NCBI RefSeq assembly: GCF_014201095.1
Contig: NZ_JACHDN010000001.1
Span: forward strand, 3,906,001-3,970,000
Direction of reading: 5' to 3'
From: Cellulomonas hominis
GTDB lineage: Bacteria; Actinomycetota; Actinomycetes; Actinomycetales; Cellulomonadaceae
DNA length: 64,000 bases
Of the stretch, positions 39,591 to 48,618 are shown piece after piece. The translations under genes were made by a program, and so were the position numbers. The notes beneath the pieces are model-generated. The model worked only from the letters and a program-made list of their open reading frames with translations, was not told where the DNA came from and searched no databases. How positions within the stretch are numbered: the first letter of the stretch is position 1; every line of letters begins with the position of its first letter.

Positions 39591-40141
39591 CCGCGCAGGA
39601 GGCGCCCCTGACGGGGTCCGCCCTGATCGAGCGGATCGACGCGCTGGTGCGCAGCGTGCCGGACTACCCGACCCCGGGCGTGGTGTTCAAGGACATCACC
39701 CCGCTGCTCGCGGACGGCCCCGCGTTCGCGGCCGTCGTGCGCGAGATGGCGGCGCGCGTCCCGGGTCCGGTGGACCTGGTGGCGGGCATGGAGGCGCGCG
39801 GGTTCATCCTCGCGGCCCCGGTGGCGAAGGAGCTCGGCGCGGGCTTCCTCCCGGTGCGCAAGGCTGGCAAGCTGCCCGGCCCGACCGCCCGGCGCGACTA
39901 CTCCCTGGAGTACGGGGCGGCCTCCGTCGAGCTGCACCCGTTCACCGTCCCCGCGGGCTCGCGGGTGCTCGTGGTGGACGACGTGCTGGCGACCGGCGGC
40001 ACGGCCGCGGCGACCGTCGAGCTGCTGCAGGAGTGCGGCGCCGAGGTGGTCGGGCTGTCGTTCCTCATGGACCTCACGTTCCTGCCGGGCCGGTCCCGGC
40101 TGGCCGGCCACCACGTGGACGCGCTGCTGCAGGTCGGCTGA
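39587..40141 (+). CDS. apt: Adenine phosphoribosyltransferase
   Basis: 184 residues. Salvages adenine to AMP using PRPP. The PRPP-binding signature VLVVDDVLATGGTAAAT is complete. PGVVFKDITPLLADG and VAGMEARGFILAAPVA are APT hallmarks, and EYGAASVELH contacts the base. The ATGA overlap places it in the secDF operon. apt between secF and rel is the standard actinobacterial order. Confidence 0.95.
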   Translation: MTAQEAPLTGSALIERIDALVRSVPDYPTPGVVFKDITPLLADGPAFAAVVREMAARVPGPVDLVAGMEARGFILAAPVAKELGAGFLPVRKAGKLPGPTARRDYSLEYGAASVELHPFTVPAGSRVLVVDDVLATGGTAAATVELLQECGAEVVGLSFLMDLTFLPGRSRLAGHHVDALLQVG

Positions 40142-40155
40142 CCGCGCGCGGCGCG

Positions 40156-40183
40156 CCGCCGTCCGGGGCGTCCCGGACGGCGG
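40156..40183 (+). terminator. Terminator after apt
   Basis: Perfect 12-bp stem CCGCCGTCCGGG/CCCGGACGGCGG with loop GCGT, 14 bp after the apt stop. Confidence 0.85.
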
Positions 40184-40199
40184 CCCGCCTGCGGGGCCG

Positions 40200-40205
40200 T
40201 AGAAT
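40200..40205 (+). promoter_or_regulatory. -10 hexamer TAGAAT of rel
   Basis: TAGAAT predicts a start near 40212. The leader of about 78 nt contains the strong AGGAGG ribosome site (40279-40284). Confidence 0.55.
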
Positions 40206-40289
40206 CGTGCGGATCAGCGGCCCGGCCGGGAGCACCCCCGGCGGGCGGTGGCACCAGGCCGGGTGACCCCGGCAGGTCAGGAGGCGCGC

Positions 40290-42620
40290 ATGGCGGACCA
40301 GGTCCGGACCTCGGCTCCCGGCGGCGCGCGGCCGGAGGCGCCCGCGAGCACGGGCTCCACCAGCCGGGTGCGCTCGCGCCTGGCGCGGTTCGGGCAGGGA
40401 CGCGCGGTCGGGGGGCAGTCCCCGGTCATCGAGCCGCTGCTGCAGGCCGTCCGGACCAACCACCCCAAGGCCGACCTCGGCCTGCTGGAGCGCGCGTACG
40501 CGACCGCCGAGCAGGCGCACCGCGGCCAGCTCCGCAAGAGCGGCGACCCGTACATCACGCACCCGGTCGCCGTCGCCACGATCCTCGCCGAGCTCGGCAT
40601 GACCCCGCCGACGCTGGCGGCCGCGCTGCTGCACGACACGGTCGAGGACACGTCGTACTCCCTGGAGCAGCTGCGCGCCGAGTACGGCCCCGAGATCGCC
40701 ATGCTGGTCGACGGCGTGACGAAGCTCGACAAGGTGACGTACGGGGACGCCGCGCAGGCCGAGACGGTCCGCAAGATGGTCGTCGCGATGTCCCGGGACA
40801 TCCGCGTGCTCGTCATCAAGCTCGCCGACCGCCTGCACAACGCGCGGACCTGGAAGTTCGTCCCGGCCGCGTCGGCGGAGAAGAAGGCCCGCGAGACGCT
40901 CGAGATCTACGCCCCGCTGGCGCACCGCCTCGGCATGAACACGATCAAGTGGGAGCTCGAGGACCTGTCGTTCTCGACGCTGTACCCGAAGGTGTACGAC
41001 GAGATCGTGCACCTGGTGGCCGAGCGCGCCCCCGCCCGCGAGGAGTACCTGGCCGTCGTGCGGGAGCAGGTCGGTGCCGACCTGCGCAGCGCGAAGATCA
41101 AGGCCACGGTCACCGGCCGGCCGAAGCACTACTACTCGATCTACCAGAAGATGATCGTGCGCGGCCGCGACTTCGCCGACATCTACGACCTGGTGGGCGT
41201 GCGCGTCCTGGTCGACACGGTGCGGGACTGCTACGCGGCGCTCGGCGCGCTGCACGCGCGGTGGAACCCGGTCCCGGGCCGGTTCAAGGACTACATCGCG
41301 ATGCCCAAGTTCAACCTGTACCAGTCGCTGCACACGACGGTGATCGGGCCGAGCGGGAAGCCCGTCGAGATCCAGATCCGCACCCACGACATGCACCGGC
41401 GCGCGGAGTACGGCGTCGCGGCGCACTGGAAGTACAAGGAGAACGCCAAGAACGCCGGCGGCACGGACACCGACGGCAACGACATGGCGTGGCTCCGGCA
41501 GCTCGTCGACTGGCAGAAGGAGACGGCGGACCCCTCGGAGTTCCTCGACTCCCTGCGGTTCGAGATCGCCGACGGCGAGGTCTACGTCTTCACGCCGAAG
41601 GGCGACGTCATGGCGCTGCCCGCGGGGGCCACGCCGGTGGACTTCGCGTACGCGGTGCACACGGAGGTCGGCCACCGGACGATGGGCGCCCGCGTGAACG
41701 GCCGCCTGGTGCCGCTCGACTCGACGCTGGAGAACGGCGACGTCGTCGAGGTCTTCACGTCCAAGTCGGAGACCGCCGGCCCGTCCCGCGACTGGCTCGG
41801 CTTCGTCACCAGCCCGCGCGCCCGGAACAAGATCCGGCAGTGGTTCACCAAGGAGCGGCGCGAGGAGGCGATCGAGCACGGCAAGGACGCCATCGCCAAG
41901 GCGATGCGCAAGCAGAACCTGCCGATCCAGCGCCTGCTGTCCCACGAGTCGCTCGTCGCCCTGGCGAACGAGATGCGGTACGCCGACGTGTCCGCGCTGT
42001 ACGCGGCGATCGGCGAGGGCCAGGTGTCCGCGGCGACGGTCGTGCAGCGCCTCGTGCACGCGATGGGCGGGGAGCCCGGCGCCGAGGAGGACATCGCCGA
42101 GGTCGCGCGCCCCGGCCAGACGGCGCGGCGGGTGCGCACCGGTGACCCGGGCGTGGTCGTCAAGGGCGTGGACGACATCTGGGTGAAGCTCGCCAAGTGC
42201 TGCACCCCGGTCCCGGGCGACGACATCATCGGCTTCGTCACGCGCGGCCAGGGCGTGTCGGTGCACCGGTCGGACTGCATCAACGTGGCCCAGCTCAAGA
42301 TGCAGCCCGAGCGCATGGTCGACGTCGAGTGGAGCCAGGGCAGCACCGCGCTGTTCCTCGTGCAGATCCAGGTCGAGGCGCTGGACCGCAACCGGCTGCT
42401 GTCGGACGTGACCCGGGTGCTGTCCGACCACCACGTGAACATCCTGTCCGCGTCGGTGTCGACGTCCCGGGACCGGGTCGCGCAGTCGCGGTTCGTCTTC
42501 GAGATGGCCGAGCCGTCGCACCTCGCGTCCGTGCTGTCCGCGGTGCGCAAGGTCGAGGGCGTGTTCGACGTCTACCGGATCACCGGCGCGAAGGCCGCGG
42601 AGCCCGTCGCGGAGGGCTGA
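40290..42620 (+). CDS. rel: Bifunctional (p)ppGpp synthetase/hydrolase
   Basis: 776 residues. Controls the stringent response. HD hydrolase domain with [14 protein letters not shown] and LLHDTVEDT (His 91; His-Asp 115-116). Synthetase domain with [18 protein letters not shown] and [10 protein letters not shown]. Then TGS ([14 protein letters not shown]), helical and zinc-finger-like [13 protein letters not shown] regions, and a C-terminal ACT domain ([18 protein letters not shown]). ATG 40290 with AGGAGG 5 nt upstream is preferred to GTG 40248. Its last 49 bp overlap the convergent minus-strand gene. Confidence 0.95.
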   Translation: MADQVRTSAPGGARPEAPASTGSTSRVRSRLARFGQGRAVGGQSPVIEPLLQAVRTNHPKADLGLLERAYATAEQAHRGQLRKSGDPYITHPVAVATILAELGMTPPTLAAALLHDTVEDTSYSLEQLRAEYGPEIAMLVDGVTKLDKVTYGDAAQAETVRKMVVAMSRDIRVLVIKLADRLHNARTWKFVPAASAEKKARETLEIYAPLAHRLGMNTIKWELEDLSFSTLYPKVYDEIVHLVAERAPAREEYLAVVREQVGADLRSAKIKATVTGRPKHYYSIYQKMIVRGRDFADIYDLVGVRVLVDTVRDCYAALGALHARWNPVPGRFKDYIAMPKFNLYQSLHTTVIGPSGKPVEIQIRTHDMHRRAEYGVAAHWKYKENAKNAGGTDTDGNDMAWLRQLVDWQKETADPSEFLDSLRFEIADGEVYVFTPKGDVMALPAGATPVDFAYAVHTEVGHRTMGARVNGRLVPLDSTLENGDVVEVFTSKSETAGPSRDWLGFVTSPRARNKIRQWFTKERREEAIEHGKDAIAKAMRKQNLPIQRLLSHESLVALANEMRYADVSALYAAIGEGQVSAATVVQRLVHAMGGEPGAEEDIAEVARPGQTARRVRTGDPGVVVKGVDDIWVKLAKCCTPVPGDDIIGFVTRGQGVSVHRSDCINVAQLKMQPERMVDVEWSQGSTALFLVQIQVEALDRNRLLSDVTRVLSDHHVNILSASVSTSRDRVAQSRFVFEMAEPSHLASVLSAVRKVEGVFDVYRITGAKAAEPVAEG

Positions 42621-43141
42621 GCCTCCCGCTCCGCGCGCAGGGCGTGCAGGACGGCGAGCCCGTGCCGGACTCCCCGGCGCGTCGCCGCCGCCGTGAGGTC
42701 CGTCTGCACCTGCCCCAGGTCGAGGCCGGCGCGCGCCAGGCGGGCCAGCACGGCGCGGGCGACGTCCGGGGGCTCGAGCGCGAGGACGTCGAGCGCGGTG
42801 CGGCGCGGCGTCGTGACCCGCACGCCGCCGAGGACGACGACGTCCCGGGGCGAGGCGGCCGCGACCGCGACGGCGTGCACCCGCGCCGGCGGCGGCCCGC
42901 CGAGGTGCACCCAGACGGCCGAGGCGCGCGCCACCGCCTCCCGGGAGGCCACCCGGCCGGCGAGCGCCGCAGCGCGCAGCGCCGGGGTCGCGGCGACGCC
43001 CGCGGGCAGCCCGACGTCGTCGTGCAGCGGCACCACGTGCCCGTCGCGGACCAGCACCTGCCAGGCGACGTCGCCGAGGTCGGCGCGGCGCACGAGGACG
43101 TCGGCGGGGCGCGGGGGAGCGGGTGGGCGTCGGGAGGTCAC
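42572..43141 (-). CDS. AbiEi-like / transcriptional regulator-type protein, orphan
   Basis: 189 residues. The middle resembles the actinobacterial AbiEi antitoxin-type family: [26 protein letters not shown] (in the family usually S-x-x-TAAWLHG), then [32 protein letters not shown], where V-R-V-T-x-P-x-R-T-A-L-D is the key motif. No nucleotidyltransferase toxin lies beside it, so it is an orphan. GTG 43141 is chosen because CATCCT ends 7 nt upstream (imperfect leaderless -10); the frame is open further upstream without support. Its 3' end overlaps rel on the other strand by 49 bp. Confidence 0.55.
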   Translation of the reverse strand: MTSRRPPAPPRPADVLVRRADLGDVAWQVLVRDGHVVPLHDDVGLPAGVAATPALRAAALAGRVASREAVARASAVWVHLGGPPPARVHAVAVAAASPRDVVVLGGVRVTTPRRTALDVLALEPPDVARAVLARLARAGLDLGQVQTDLTAAATRRGVRHGLAVLHALRAEREAQPSATGSAAFAPVIR

Positions 43142-43205
43142 CCGACGCAGGATGCCGGTCGCCCCGACCGAGGTCGAGCGGCGACCGGCACCCTGTGGAC
43201 GAGCG

Positions 43206-44945
43206 TCAGCCGCGCGAGTCCTGCGCGGCCCGCTGCACCTGCTCCAGCCAGGCGCGGCGGGCGTCCAGCGCCGCCTGCGCCTCGGCGACCTTGCGCTTGT
43301 CGCCGCCGGCCTGCGCGCGCTCCAGGTCCGCCTCCAGCGCGGCGATCGCCTGCTCGAGCTGGGCAGCGGCCCCCTCGGCGCGCGCACGCGTCTCGGGGTT
43401 GGTGCGGCGCCACTCGGCCTGGTCCGCGTCGCGGACCTTCGACTCGACCGCACGGAGCCGGCCCTCGACGCGCTGGATGTCGCCGCGCGGGACCTTGCCC
43501 GCGGCCTCCCAGCGGTCCTGGATCGAGCGCAGCGCGGCCTTCGCCTGGCCGAGCCCCTTCGCCGGGTCGATCGCCTCGGCCTCGACCAGCAGCGCCTCCT
43601 TGACCTCGAGGTTCGCCTGGAACTCGCGGTCGGTCGCGGCGTTCAGCTCGTCACGGGCGTGGAAGAACGTGTCCTGCGCCGCCCGGAACCGGGCCCACAG
43701 CGCGTCGTCGTCCTGGCGCGCGGCGCGGCCGGCGGCCTTCCACCGCGCCATGAGGTCGCGGTACGCGCCGGCCGTGGCGCCCCAGTCGGTGCTCGTCTGC
43801 AGGCGCTCGGCCTCGCGGACGATCTCCTCCTTCGCGGCCTTCGCCCCCGCGTTGCGGGACTCGAGCTCGGCGAAGTAGTGCCGCCGCTCCCGGTCGAAGG
43901 TCGTGCGCGCGTGGCTGAACCGCTTCCAGAGCGCCTCCTCGGAGGTGCGGTCGATGCGCGGGCCGGAGCGCTGCGCGTCCTTCCACTCCTCCAGGAGGGT
44001 CCGCAGCTGCTCGCCCGCCGGGCGCCACTGCATGCGCGCCGGGTCGGTGCCCGCGATCTTCTCGGCCCGCTCGACGATCTGCGTGCGGGCGGCCAGCGCG
44101 ACCTGCCGGGCGGCGGCGCGCTCGGCCTCCACCGCGGCGCGGCGCTCGGCCGCGGCGGCGCGCAGACCGTCCAGCCGGGCGCGCAGCGCGTCCAGGTCGC
44201 CGACGGCGGCCGGCTCCGCGGTCTCCTCGGTGAGCTTCGCGAGGGTCTGGTCGATCTCCTTGACCGCGAGGTCCGTGGCCGCCAGGCGGGCCTCGAACAC
44301 GGCCACCTTCGCCTGCAGGTCCAGGTAGCGGCGGACGTACAGGCCCAGGGCCTCCTCCGCGGTCGCGCCGGGGAACTGGCCCACGGCGCGCTCGCCTGCG
44401 GCCTCCCGGACGTACACGGTGCCGTTCTCGTCCACCCGGCCGAACTCCGCGGCCGCGGCGGCCTCGGCGGAGTCGTCCGGCGCCGGGACCGGGACCACCG
44501 GGGTGGCCGGGGCGGACGCGGCGGGGGCGGCGGCGCCCGGCTGCGGGACCGGGCGGGGGCGGGGCTTGAGGGCGCTCGGCAGCGGCGGGCGCGGGCCGGG
44601 GCGGGGCGCGGGGGCCGGGGCGGCGGGCGCCTCGGCGGCCTCGGGCTCGGTCGCCTCGGGCTGCGCGGTCTCGGGCTCGGTGGCCTCGGGCTCGCTCGCC
44701 TCGGGCTGCGCGGCCTCCGGCCGGGTCGCCTCGGCCGAGGGCTCCTCGGTGGCGGGCTCCTCGGTGGCGGGCTCGGTGACCTCGGTGCTCGCGTCGACCT
44801 CGGTCGCGTCGGCCTCGGTGGGCTCCACCTCGACCTCGACCTCGGCCTCCGCGGCCTCCGGCGTCTCGGCGGTCGGCGTCGTCGCGGCGACGGCGACGTC
44901 CTCGCTGTCGTGCGAGCGCTGCTGCTCGTCGGGCGTCTCGGTCAC
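43206..44945 (-). CDS. DUF349 domain-containing protein
   Basis: 579 residues. Residues 1-150 are a highly acidic, repetitive Glu/Pro/Ala/Thr segment (repeats such as EATEPETAQPEATEPEAAEA). The rest is helical with at least three DUF349 units, each built on W-x-x-A-G-x-x-x-R-x-D/E-x-x-L-W-x-R-F, for example LMARWKAAGRAARQDDDALWARF and RWEAAGKVPRGDIQ. Long coiled-coil stretches connect them. Function unknown. GTG 44945 overlaps the cyclophilin stop (GTGA), so the two are cotranslated. Confidence 0.9.
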   Translation of the reverse strand: MTETPDEQQRSHDSEDVAVAATTPTAETPEAAEAEVEVEVEPTEADATEVDASTEVTEPATEEPATEEPSAEATRPEAAQPEASEPEATEPETAQPEATEPEAAEAPAAPAPAPRPGPRPPLPSALKPRPRPVPQPGAAAPAASAPATPVVPVPAPDDSAEAAAAAEFGRVDENGTVYVREAAGERAVGQFPGATAEEALGLYVRRYLDLQAKVAVFEARLAATDLAVKEIDQTLAKLTEETAEPAAVGDLDALRARLDGLRAAAAERRAAVEAERAAARQVALAARTQIVERAEKIAGTDPARMQWRPAGEQLRTLLEEWKDAQRSGPRIDRTSEEALWKRFSHARTTFDRERRHYFAELESRNAGAKAAKEEIVREAERLQTSTDWGATAGAYRDLMARWKAAGRAARQDDDALWARFRAAQDTFFHARDELNAATDREFQANLEVKEALLVEAEAIDPAKGLGQAKAALRSIQDRWEAAGKVPRGDIQRVEGRLRAVESKVRDADQAEWRRTNPETRARAEGAAAQLEQAIAALEADLERAQAGGDKRKVAEAQAALDARRAWLEQVQRAAQDSRG

Positions 44946-45715
44946 TGGGTCTCCACTCCCTCGATGGTGACGGGGGTGGCGGGGGTGCCGTCGGAGGCAC
45001 CCCCGGTCACGCCCGCGTCAGCGACTGCCTGCACGACGTCGAGGCCCGACGTGATGCGGCCGAACACGGTGTATCCGCCGGCGGTGTCCGACGGGATGGT
45101 CGAGTCCTCGTAGACGAGGAAGAACTGGCTGCCCATGGACTCGCCGTCGCCGCCCTGCCGCGCCATCGCGATGGTGCCGGCCGGGTAGACGTCGTCCGCG
45201 GGGGCGTTCTCGATCGGGCCGAACGCGTAGCCGGGGCTGCCGGTGCCCGTCGGGTCGCCGCACTGCAGCACGTAGATGCCGCTCGTGACGAGCCGGTGGC
45301 AGTCGGTGCCGTCGAAGTACCCCTCCTGCGCGAGGGTCACGAAGTTGGCGACGGCCTGCGGGGCGGCCGCGCCGTCGAGCTCGACGCCGATCTCGCCCTG
45401 GCTCGTGCTGATGGTGCCGGTCCAGGTGCGGCCCTCGGCGAGCGCGGCGTCGGGCAGGACGCCGCCGTTCCCGGTGCGCGCGGCGGGGGTGGTGGCGTCG
45501 GCGGTGGCCGTGGGGGTCGCCGCCGCGGAGGGCGTGTCGTCGCCGCCGCCGAGCAGCAGGGCCGCGGTCACGCCGATGCCCAGCACGAGCACGCCGACGA
45601 CGCCGCCGGCGACCACCTGCTGGCGACGGCGCTGGGCCTTCTTCGCGGCCTGGCGCTCCTGCCACTTCTCGTACCGGCGTCGCTCGTACTCGCGCTCGCG
45701 CTTGCTGGACGGCAC
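44942..45715 (-). CDS. Membrane-anchored cyclophilin-type peptidyl-prolyl isomerase
   Basis: 257 residues. Basic cytoplasmic N-terminus (KREREYERRRYEKW), one membrane helix (VVAGGVVGVLVLGIGVTAALLL), then a Thr/Ala linker and an extracytoplasmic cyclophilin domain from about residue 95: ANFVTLAQEGYFDGTDCHRLV (the catalytic Arg of the FHR motif, here CHR), GDPTGTGSPGY, and QFFLVYEDS. Probably folds secreted proteins. GTG 45715 is set by GAGGAG 7 nt upstream; GTG 45721 is too close to it. Same position as ppiB near relA in mycobacteria. Confidence 0.88.
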   Translation of the reverse strand: MPSSKREREYERRRYEKWQERQAAKKAQRRRQQVVAGGVVGVLVLGIGVTAALLLGGGDDTPSAAATPTATADATTPAARTGNGGVLPDAALAEGRTWTGTISTSQGEIGVELDGAAAPQAVANFVTLAQEGYFDGTDCHRLVTSGIYVLQCGDPTGTGSPGYAFGPIENAPADDVYPAGTIAMARQGGDGESMGSQFFLVYEDSTIPSDTAGGYTVFGRITSGLDVVQAVADAGVTGGASDGTPATPVTIEGVETQ

Positions 45716-45849
45716 GCACACTCCTCGTCTTCGGTCCTCGGGCGGGGTCGGCCCCCGCGCGCGGGCGCGGCGGCCGAGGCTCCCGCGCCCGCCCGACAGT
45801 CTAGGCAGGCGGCGATGGCGCTGAGTGCGCCCACCGGCCCAGGCGCCGC

Positions 45850-45855
45850 TAGCGT
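45850..45855 (+). promoter_or_regulatory. Leaderless promoter -10 (TAGCGT) of the MBL-fold gene
   Basis: TAGCGT, 7 nt, GTG at 45863, with no ribosome site. Confidence 0.6.
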
Positions 45856-45862
45856 GGCGCCG

Positions 45863-46567
45863 GTGCGCATCTTCGGACTGACCGCCCCGGTGTTCGCGGC
45901 CACCTGCTACGTCGTCGCCGCGGACGACGGGACCTGCGTCGTGGTGGACCCCGGCGGTGGTGTCGCGCCCGCGGTGGCGGCCACGGTGGCGGAGCACGGG
46001 CTGCGGGTCGCGGGGGTCGTCGCGACGCACGGGCACGCCGACCACGTCTGGGACGCCGGGCGGGTGGCGGGCGCCGCGGGTGTGCCGCTGCGGCTGCACG
46101 CCCGGGACGCCTACCGCCTCGCGGACCCGCTGGGGACGCTGGGTGCCGGTGCCCGCGGGGTGTCGGACGGCCTGGCCGCGGCGCTGCGGGACGCGGGACT
46201 CGACGCCGACGGCTTCGACGCGGGGGAGCCTGCCCCGTTCGGCGCCGGCGACGGCGCGCGCACGCCGGACGAGGAGCTCGTGCTGGGCGGCGTCCGGCTG
46301 GTCGCGCGGCACGCACCGGGGCACACCGAGGGCTCGACGCTCTACCTGCTGGAGGCGGGCGACGACCGCGTGGCGTTCACCGGCGACGTGCTGTTCGCCG
46401 GGACCGTCGGGCGCACCGACCTGCCGGGCGGCGACCCGGCGACGATGGCCGCGACGCTCCGTGACGTCGTGGCGACACTGCCGCCGCGCACCCACGTGCT
46501 CCCCGGGCACGGCCCCGCCACGCGGGTGGACAGGGAGCTGGCCACCAACCCGTACCTGGCAGGATGA
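45863..46567 (+). CDS. Metallo-beta-lactamase-fold hydrolase (glyoxalase II-like)
   Basis: 234 residues. The zinc motif T-H-x-H-x-D-H is present as ATHGHADHVWDAG. Further metal ligands are in RHAPGHTEGSTLYLL (His), FTGDVLFAGTVGRTDL (Asp) and LPGHGPATRV (His). This is the YcbL/glyoxalase II type and matches Rv2581c beside hisS. Likely thioester hydrolase; substrate not certain. The start is fixed by the leaderless promoter. Its end overlaps or abuts the hisS start region. Confidence 0.88.
   Translation: MRIFGLTAPVFAATCYVVAADDGTCVVVDPGGGVAPAVAATVAEHGLRVAGVVATHGHADHVWDAGRVAGAAGVPLRLHARDAYRLADPLGTLGAGARGVSDGLAAALRDAGLDADGFDAGEPAPFGAGDGARTPDEELVLGGVRLVARHAPGHTEGSTLYLLEAGDDRVAFTGDVLFAGTVGRTDLPGGDPATMAATLRDVVATLPPRTHVLPGHGPATRVDRELATNPYLAG
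46560..46565 (+). promoter_or_regulatory. Possible leaderless -10 (CAGGAT) of hisS
   Basis: CAGGAT, 7 nt, ATG at 46573. It overlaps the last codons of the upstream gene and mirrors the TAGGAT-N7 layout of pdxT, although the first base departs from TAnnnT. Confidence 0.35.
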
Positions 46568-46572
46568 CGCGC

Positions 46573-47934
46573 ATGGCCCGTCCCACCCCCCTGTCCGGCT
46601 TCCCCGAGTGGCTCCCCGACGGTCGCGTCGTCGAGCAGCACGTCCTCGACACCCTGCGCCGCACCTTCGAGCTGCACGGGTTCGCCGGCATCGAGACGCG
46701 CGCGGTCGAGCCGCTGGACCAGCTGCTGCGCAAGGGGGAGACGTCCAAGGAGGTCTACGTCCTGCGCCGGCTGCAGGAGGAGGCGGGCGAGGGCGAGCCG
46801 GCCCGGGCCGCGCAGCTCGGGCTGCACTTCGACCTCACGGTGCCGTTCGCGCGCTACGTGCTGGAGAACGCCGGGCACCTGGCGTTCCCGTTCCGCCGGT
46901 ACCAGATCCAGAAGGTGTGGCGTGGCGAGCGCCCCCAGGACGGCCGGTTCCGCGAGTTCGCCCAGGCCGACATCGACGTCGTGGGTGCCGGCGAGCTGCC
47001 GTACCACTACGAGGTCGACCTGCCGCTGGTCATGGCCGAGGCGCTCGGCGCGCTGCGTGAGATCGGCCTGCCGCCGGTGCGCGTGCTGGTGAACAACCGC
47101 CGGGTGGCCGAGGGGTTCTACCGCGGGCTCAGGCTGACCGACGTCGACGCGGTGCTGCGCAGCATCGACAAGCTCGACAAGATCGGGCCGGACGCCGTCG
47201 CGGACCTGCTGGTCGCCGAGGCAGGTGCCACGCCGGAGCAGGCGCGTGCGTGCCTGGACCTCGCCGCGATCTCCGGCGGGGACGCCGGGGTGGTCGACCG
47301 GGTACGGTCGCTGGCCGCGGCGCACGGCGTCGAGTCCGAGCTCATGGAGCAGGGCCTCGCCGAGCTGCGGCAGCTCGTGGAGGCCGCCGCGGTGCGCGCC
47401 CCGGGCGTCGTGGTCGCGGACCTCAAGATCGCCCGGGGGCTGGACTACTACACGGGCTCGGTCTACGAGACGGTGCTCGTCGGGCACGAGCAGCTCGGGT
47501 CGATCTGCTCGGGCGGCCGGTACGACACGCTGGCCTCGGACGGGAACCAGACCTACCCGGGCGTCGGCCTGTCGATCGGCGTGTCCCGCCTGGTGTCCCG
47601 GCTGCTGTCCGCCGGGCTGGTGCGCGCGACCCGCGGCGTGCCGTCGGCGGTGCTGGTCGCGGTGACGTCCGAGGAGTCGCGCCCGCAGTCCGACGCCGTC
47701 GCCACCGCGCTGCGCGCCCGGGGCGTCCCGGTCGAGGTCGCGCCGACGGCCGCCAAGTTCGGCAAGCAGATCAAGCACGCGGACCGGCGGGGCATCCCGT
47801 TCGTCTGGTTCCCCGGCGAGGACGGCGACCAGGTCAAGGACATCCGGTCCGGCGAGCAGGTCGCCGCGGACGCCGGCTCCTGGGCGCCGCCCGCTGAGGA
47901 CCTGTGGCCGCGGGTGGTGCCGGCAGAGGGCTGA
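46573..47934 (+). CDS. hisS: Histidyl-tRNA synthetase
   Basis: 453 residues. Class II synthetase. Motif 1 and 2 regions: GFAGIETRAVEPLDQL, LHFDLTVPFARYV, YQIQKVWRGERPQDGRFREF. Histidine-binding ARGLDYYTGSVYET (the HisA-type motif) and GGRYDTLASDGNQTYPGVGLSIGVSRL are present. The C-terminal anticodon domain starts near AVLVAVTSEE. Start at 46573 by the leaderless arrangement; ATG 46564 (ATGA overlap with the MBL gene) would add three residues. The protein begins MARPTPLSGFPEWLP. Confidence 0.95.
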   Translation: MARPTPLSGFPEWLPDGRVVEQHVLDTLRRTFELHGFAGIETRAVEPLDQLLRKGETSKEVYVLRRLQEEAGEGEPARAAQLGLHFDLTVPFARYVLENAGHLAFPFRRYQIQKVWRGERPQDGRFREFAQADIDVVGAGELPYHYEVDLPLVMAEALGALREIGLPPVRVLVNNRRVAEGFYRGLRLTDVDAVLRSIDKLDKIGPDAVADLLVAEAGATPEQARACLDLAAISGGDAGVVDRVRSLAAAHGVESELMEQGLAELRQLVEAAAVRAPGVVVADLKIARGLDYYTGSVYETVLVGHEQLGSICSGGRYDTLASDGNQTYPGVGLSIGVSRLVSRLLSAGLVRATRGVPSAVLVAVTSEESRPQSDAVATALRARGVPVEVAPTAAKFGKQIKHADRRGIPFVWFPGEDGDQVKDIRSGEQVAADAGSWAPPAEDLWPRVVPAEG

Positions 47935-47955
47935 CGCCCGGGGCCCCGTCGCGGC

Positions 47956-48492
47956 TCAGGCGATCGCGGCGAGGCCGGCGTTCAGCGTCGTCGCGTACAG
48001 CACCCAGGCCAGGTACGGCCCGAGCAGCCACGCGACCCACGGGGTCAGGCGGTGGAACGCGACGATCGTCGCGACCAGCGCCACCTCCAGCGCGAGGATG
48101 ATCGCCAGGCCCGCTCCGAGCCGCTCGGCGCCGAAGAACACCGGCGTCCACGTGGCGTTGAGCGCGAGCTGCACGCCGTAGAGCACCAGTGCGGTGCGGG
48201 CCGCCCGGAACCCGTGGCGGCGCCAGATCAGCCACGCGGCGACGGCCATGACGGCGTAGAGCACCGTCCACACGGGGCCGAACACCCAGCTCGGCGGCGT
48301 CCACGCGGGCTTGTCGGCGTCGGCGTACCAGCCGTCCACGCCGGAGGCCGACGCGAGGCTCCCGCCCCACGCCACGGCGGCGTTCAGGAGCAGCAGGCCC
48401 GCGAGCACGGGCCAGCCGCGGGCGGACCCGGCGCGGGGCGCGGGGGCGGCGGCGCCGGCGGGGCGGGCGGCGGCGGGGGTCGCGGCTGTCAT
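47956..48492 (-). CDS. TspO/MBR family membrane protein
   Basis: 178 residues with five membrane segments after a 25-residue Ala/Pro-rich start. The TspO hallmarks are [42 protein letters not shown] and [16 protein letters not shown], including the conserved Trp residues that line the tetrapyrrole site. TspO proteins bind or degrade porphyrins and respond to stress. It converges on hisS (21-bp gap) and is divergent from the radical SAM gene with 126 bp between starts. ATG 48492 is the first plausible start. Confidence 0.9.
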   Translation of the reverse strand: MTAATPAAARPAGAAAPAPRAGSARGWPVLAGLLLLNAAVAWGGSLASASGVDGWYADADKPAWTPPSWVFGPVWTVLYAVMAVAAWLIWRRHGFRAARTALVLYGVQLALNATWTPVFFGAERLGAGLAIILALEVALVATIVAFHRLTPWVAWLLGPYLAWVLYATTLNAGLAAIA

Positions 48493-48594
48493 GCCTCCAC
48501 CGTCCGCCGGCGCGGGCGGTCCGGCAACCGGAAGGCCAGCATGCTGACCTTCCCGCGGCACGGCGGCCGTCCCGCCTCGGTGGTTGCCCGCCGG

Positions 48595-48610
48595 TCGAAC
48601 ACGTGTTCGA
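48595..48610. promoter_or_regulatory. Perfect LexA (SOS) box of the radical SAM gene
   Basis: TCGAACACGTGTTCGA is a perfect 16-bp palindrome that matches the actinobacterial SOS box TCGAAC-N4-GTTCGA without mismatch. It overlaps the putative -10 TCGAAT (48607-48612) by 4 bp and ends 8 bp before the ATG. Confidence 0.88.
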
Positions 48611-48618
48611 ATCGAGCC

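Noticed and set aside
42572..43453. Longer form of the AbiEi-like gene extending to 43453
   Set aside because: The extra 104 residues are an Arg/Ser/Pro-rich shadow antisense to the DUF349 gene. Similarity begins only after the GTG at 43141.
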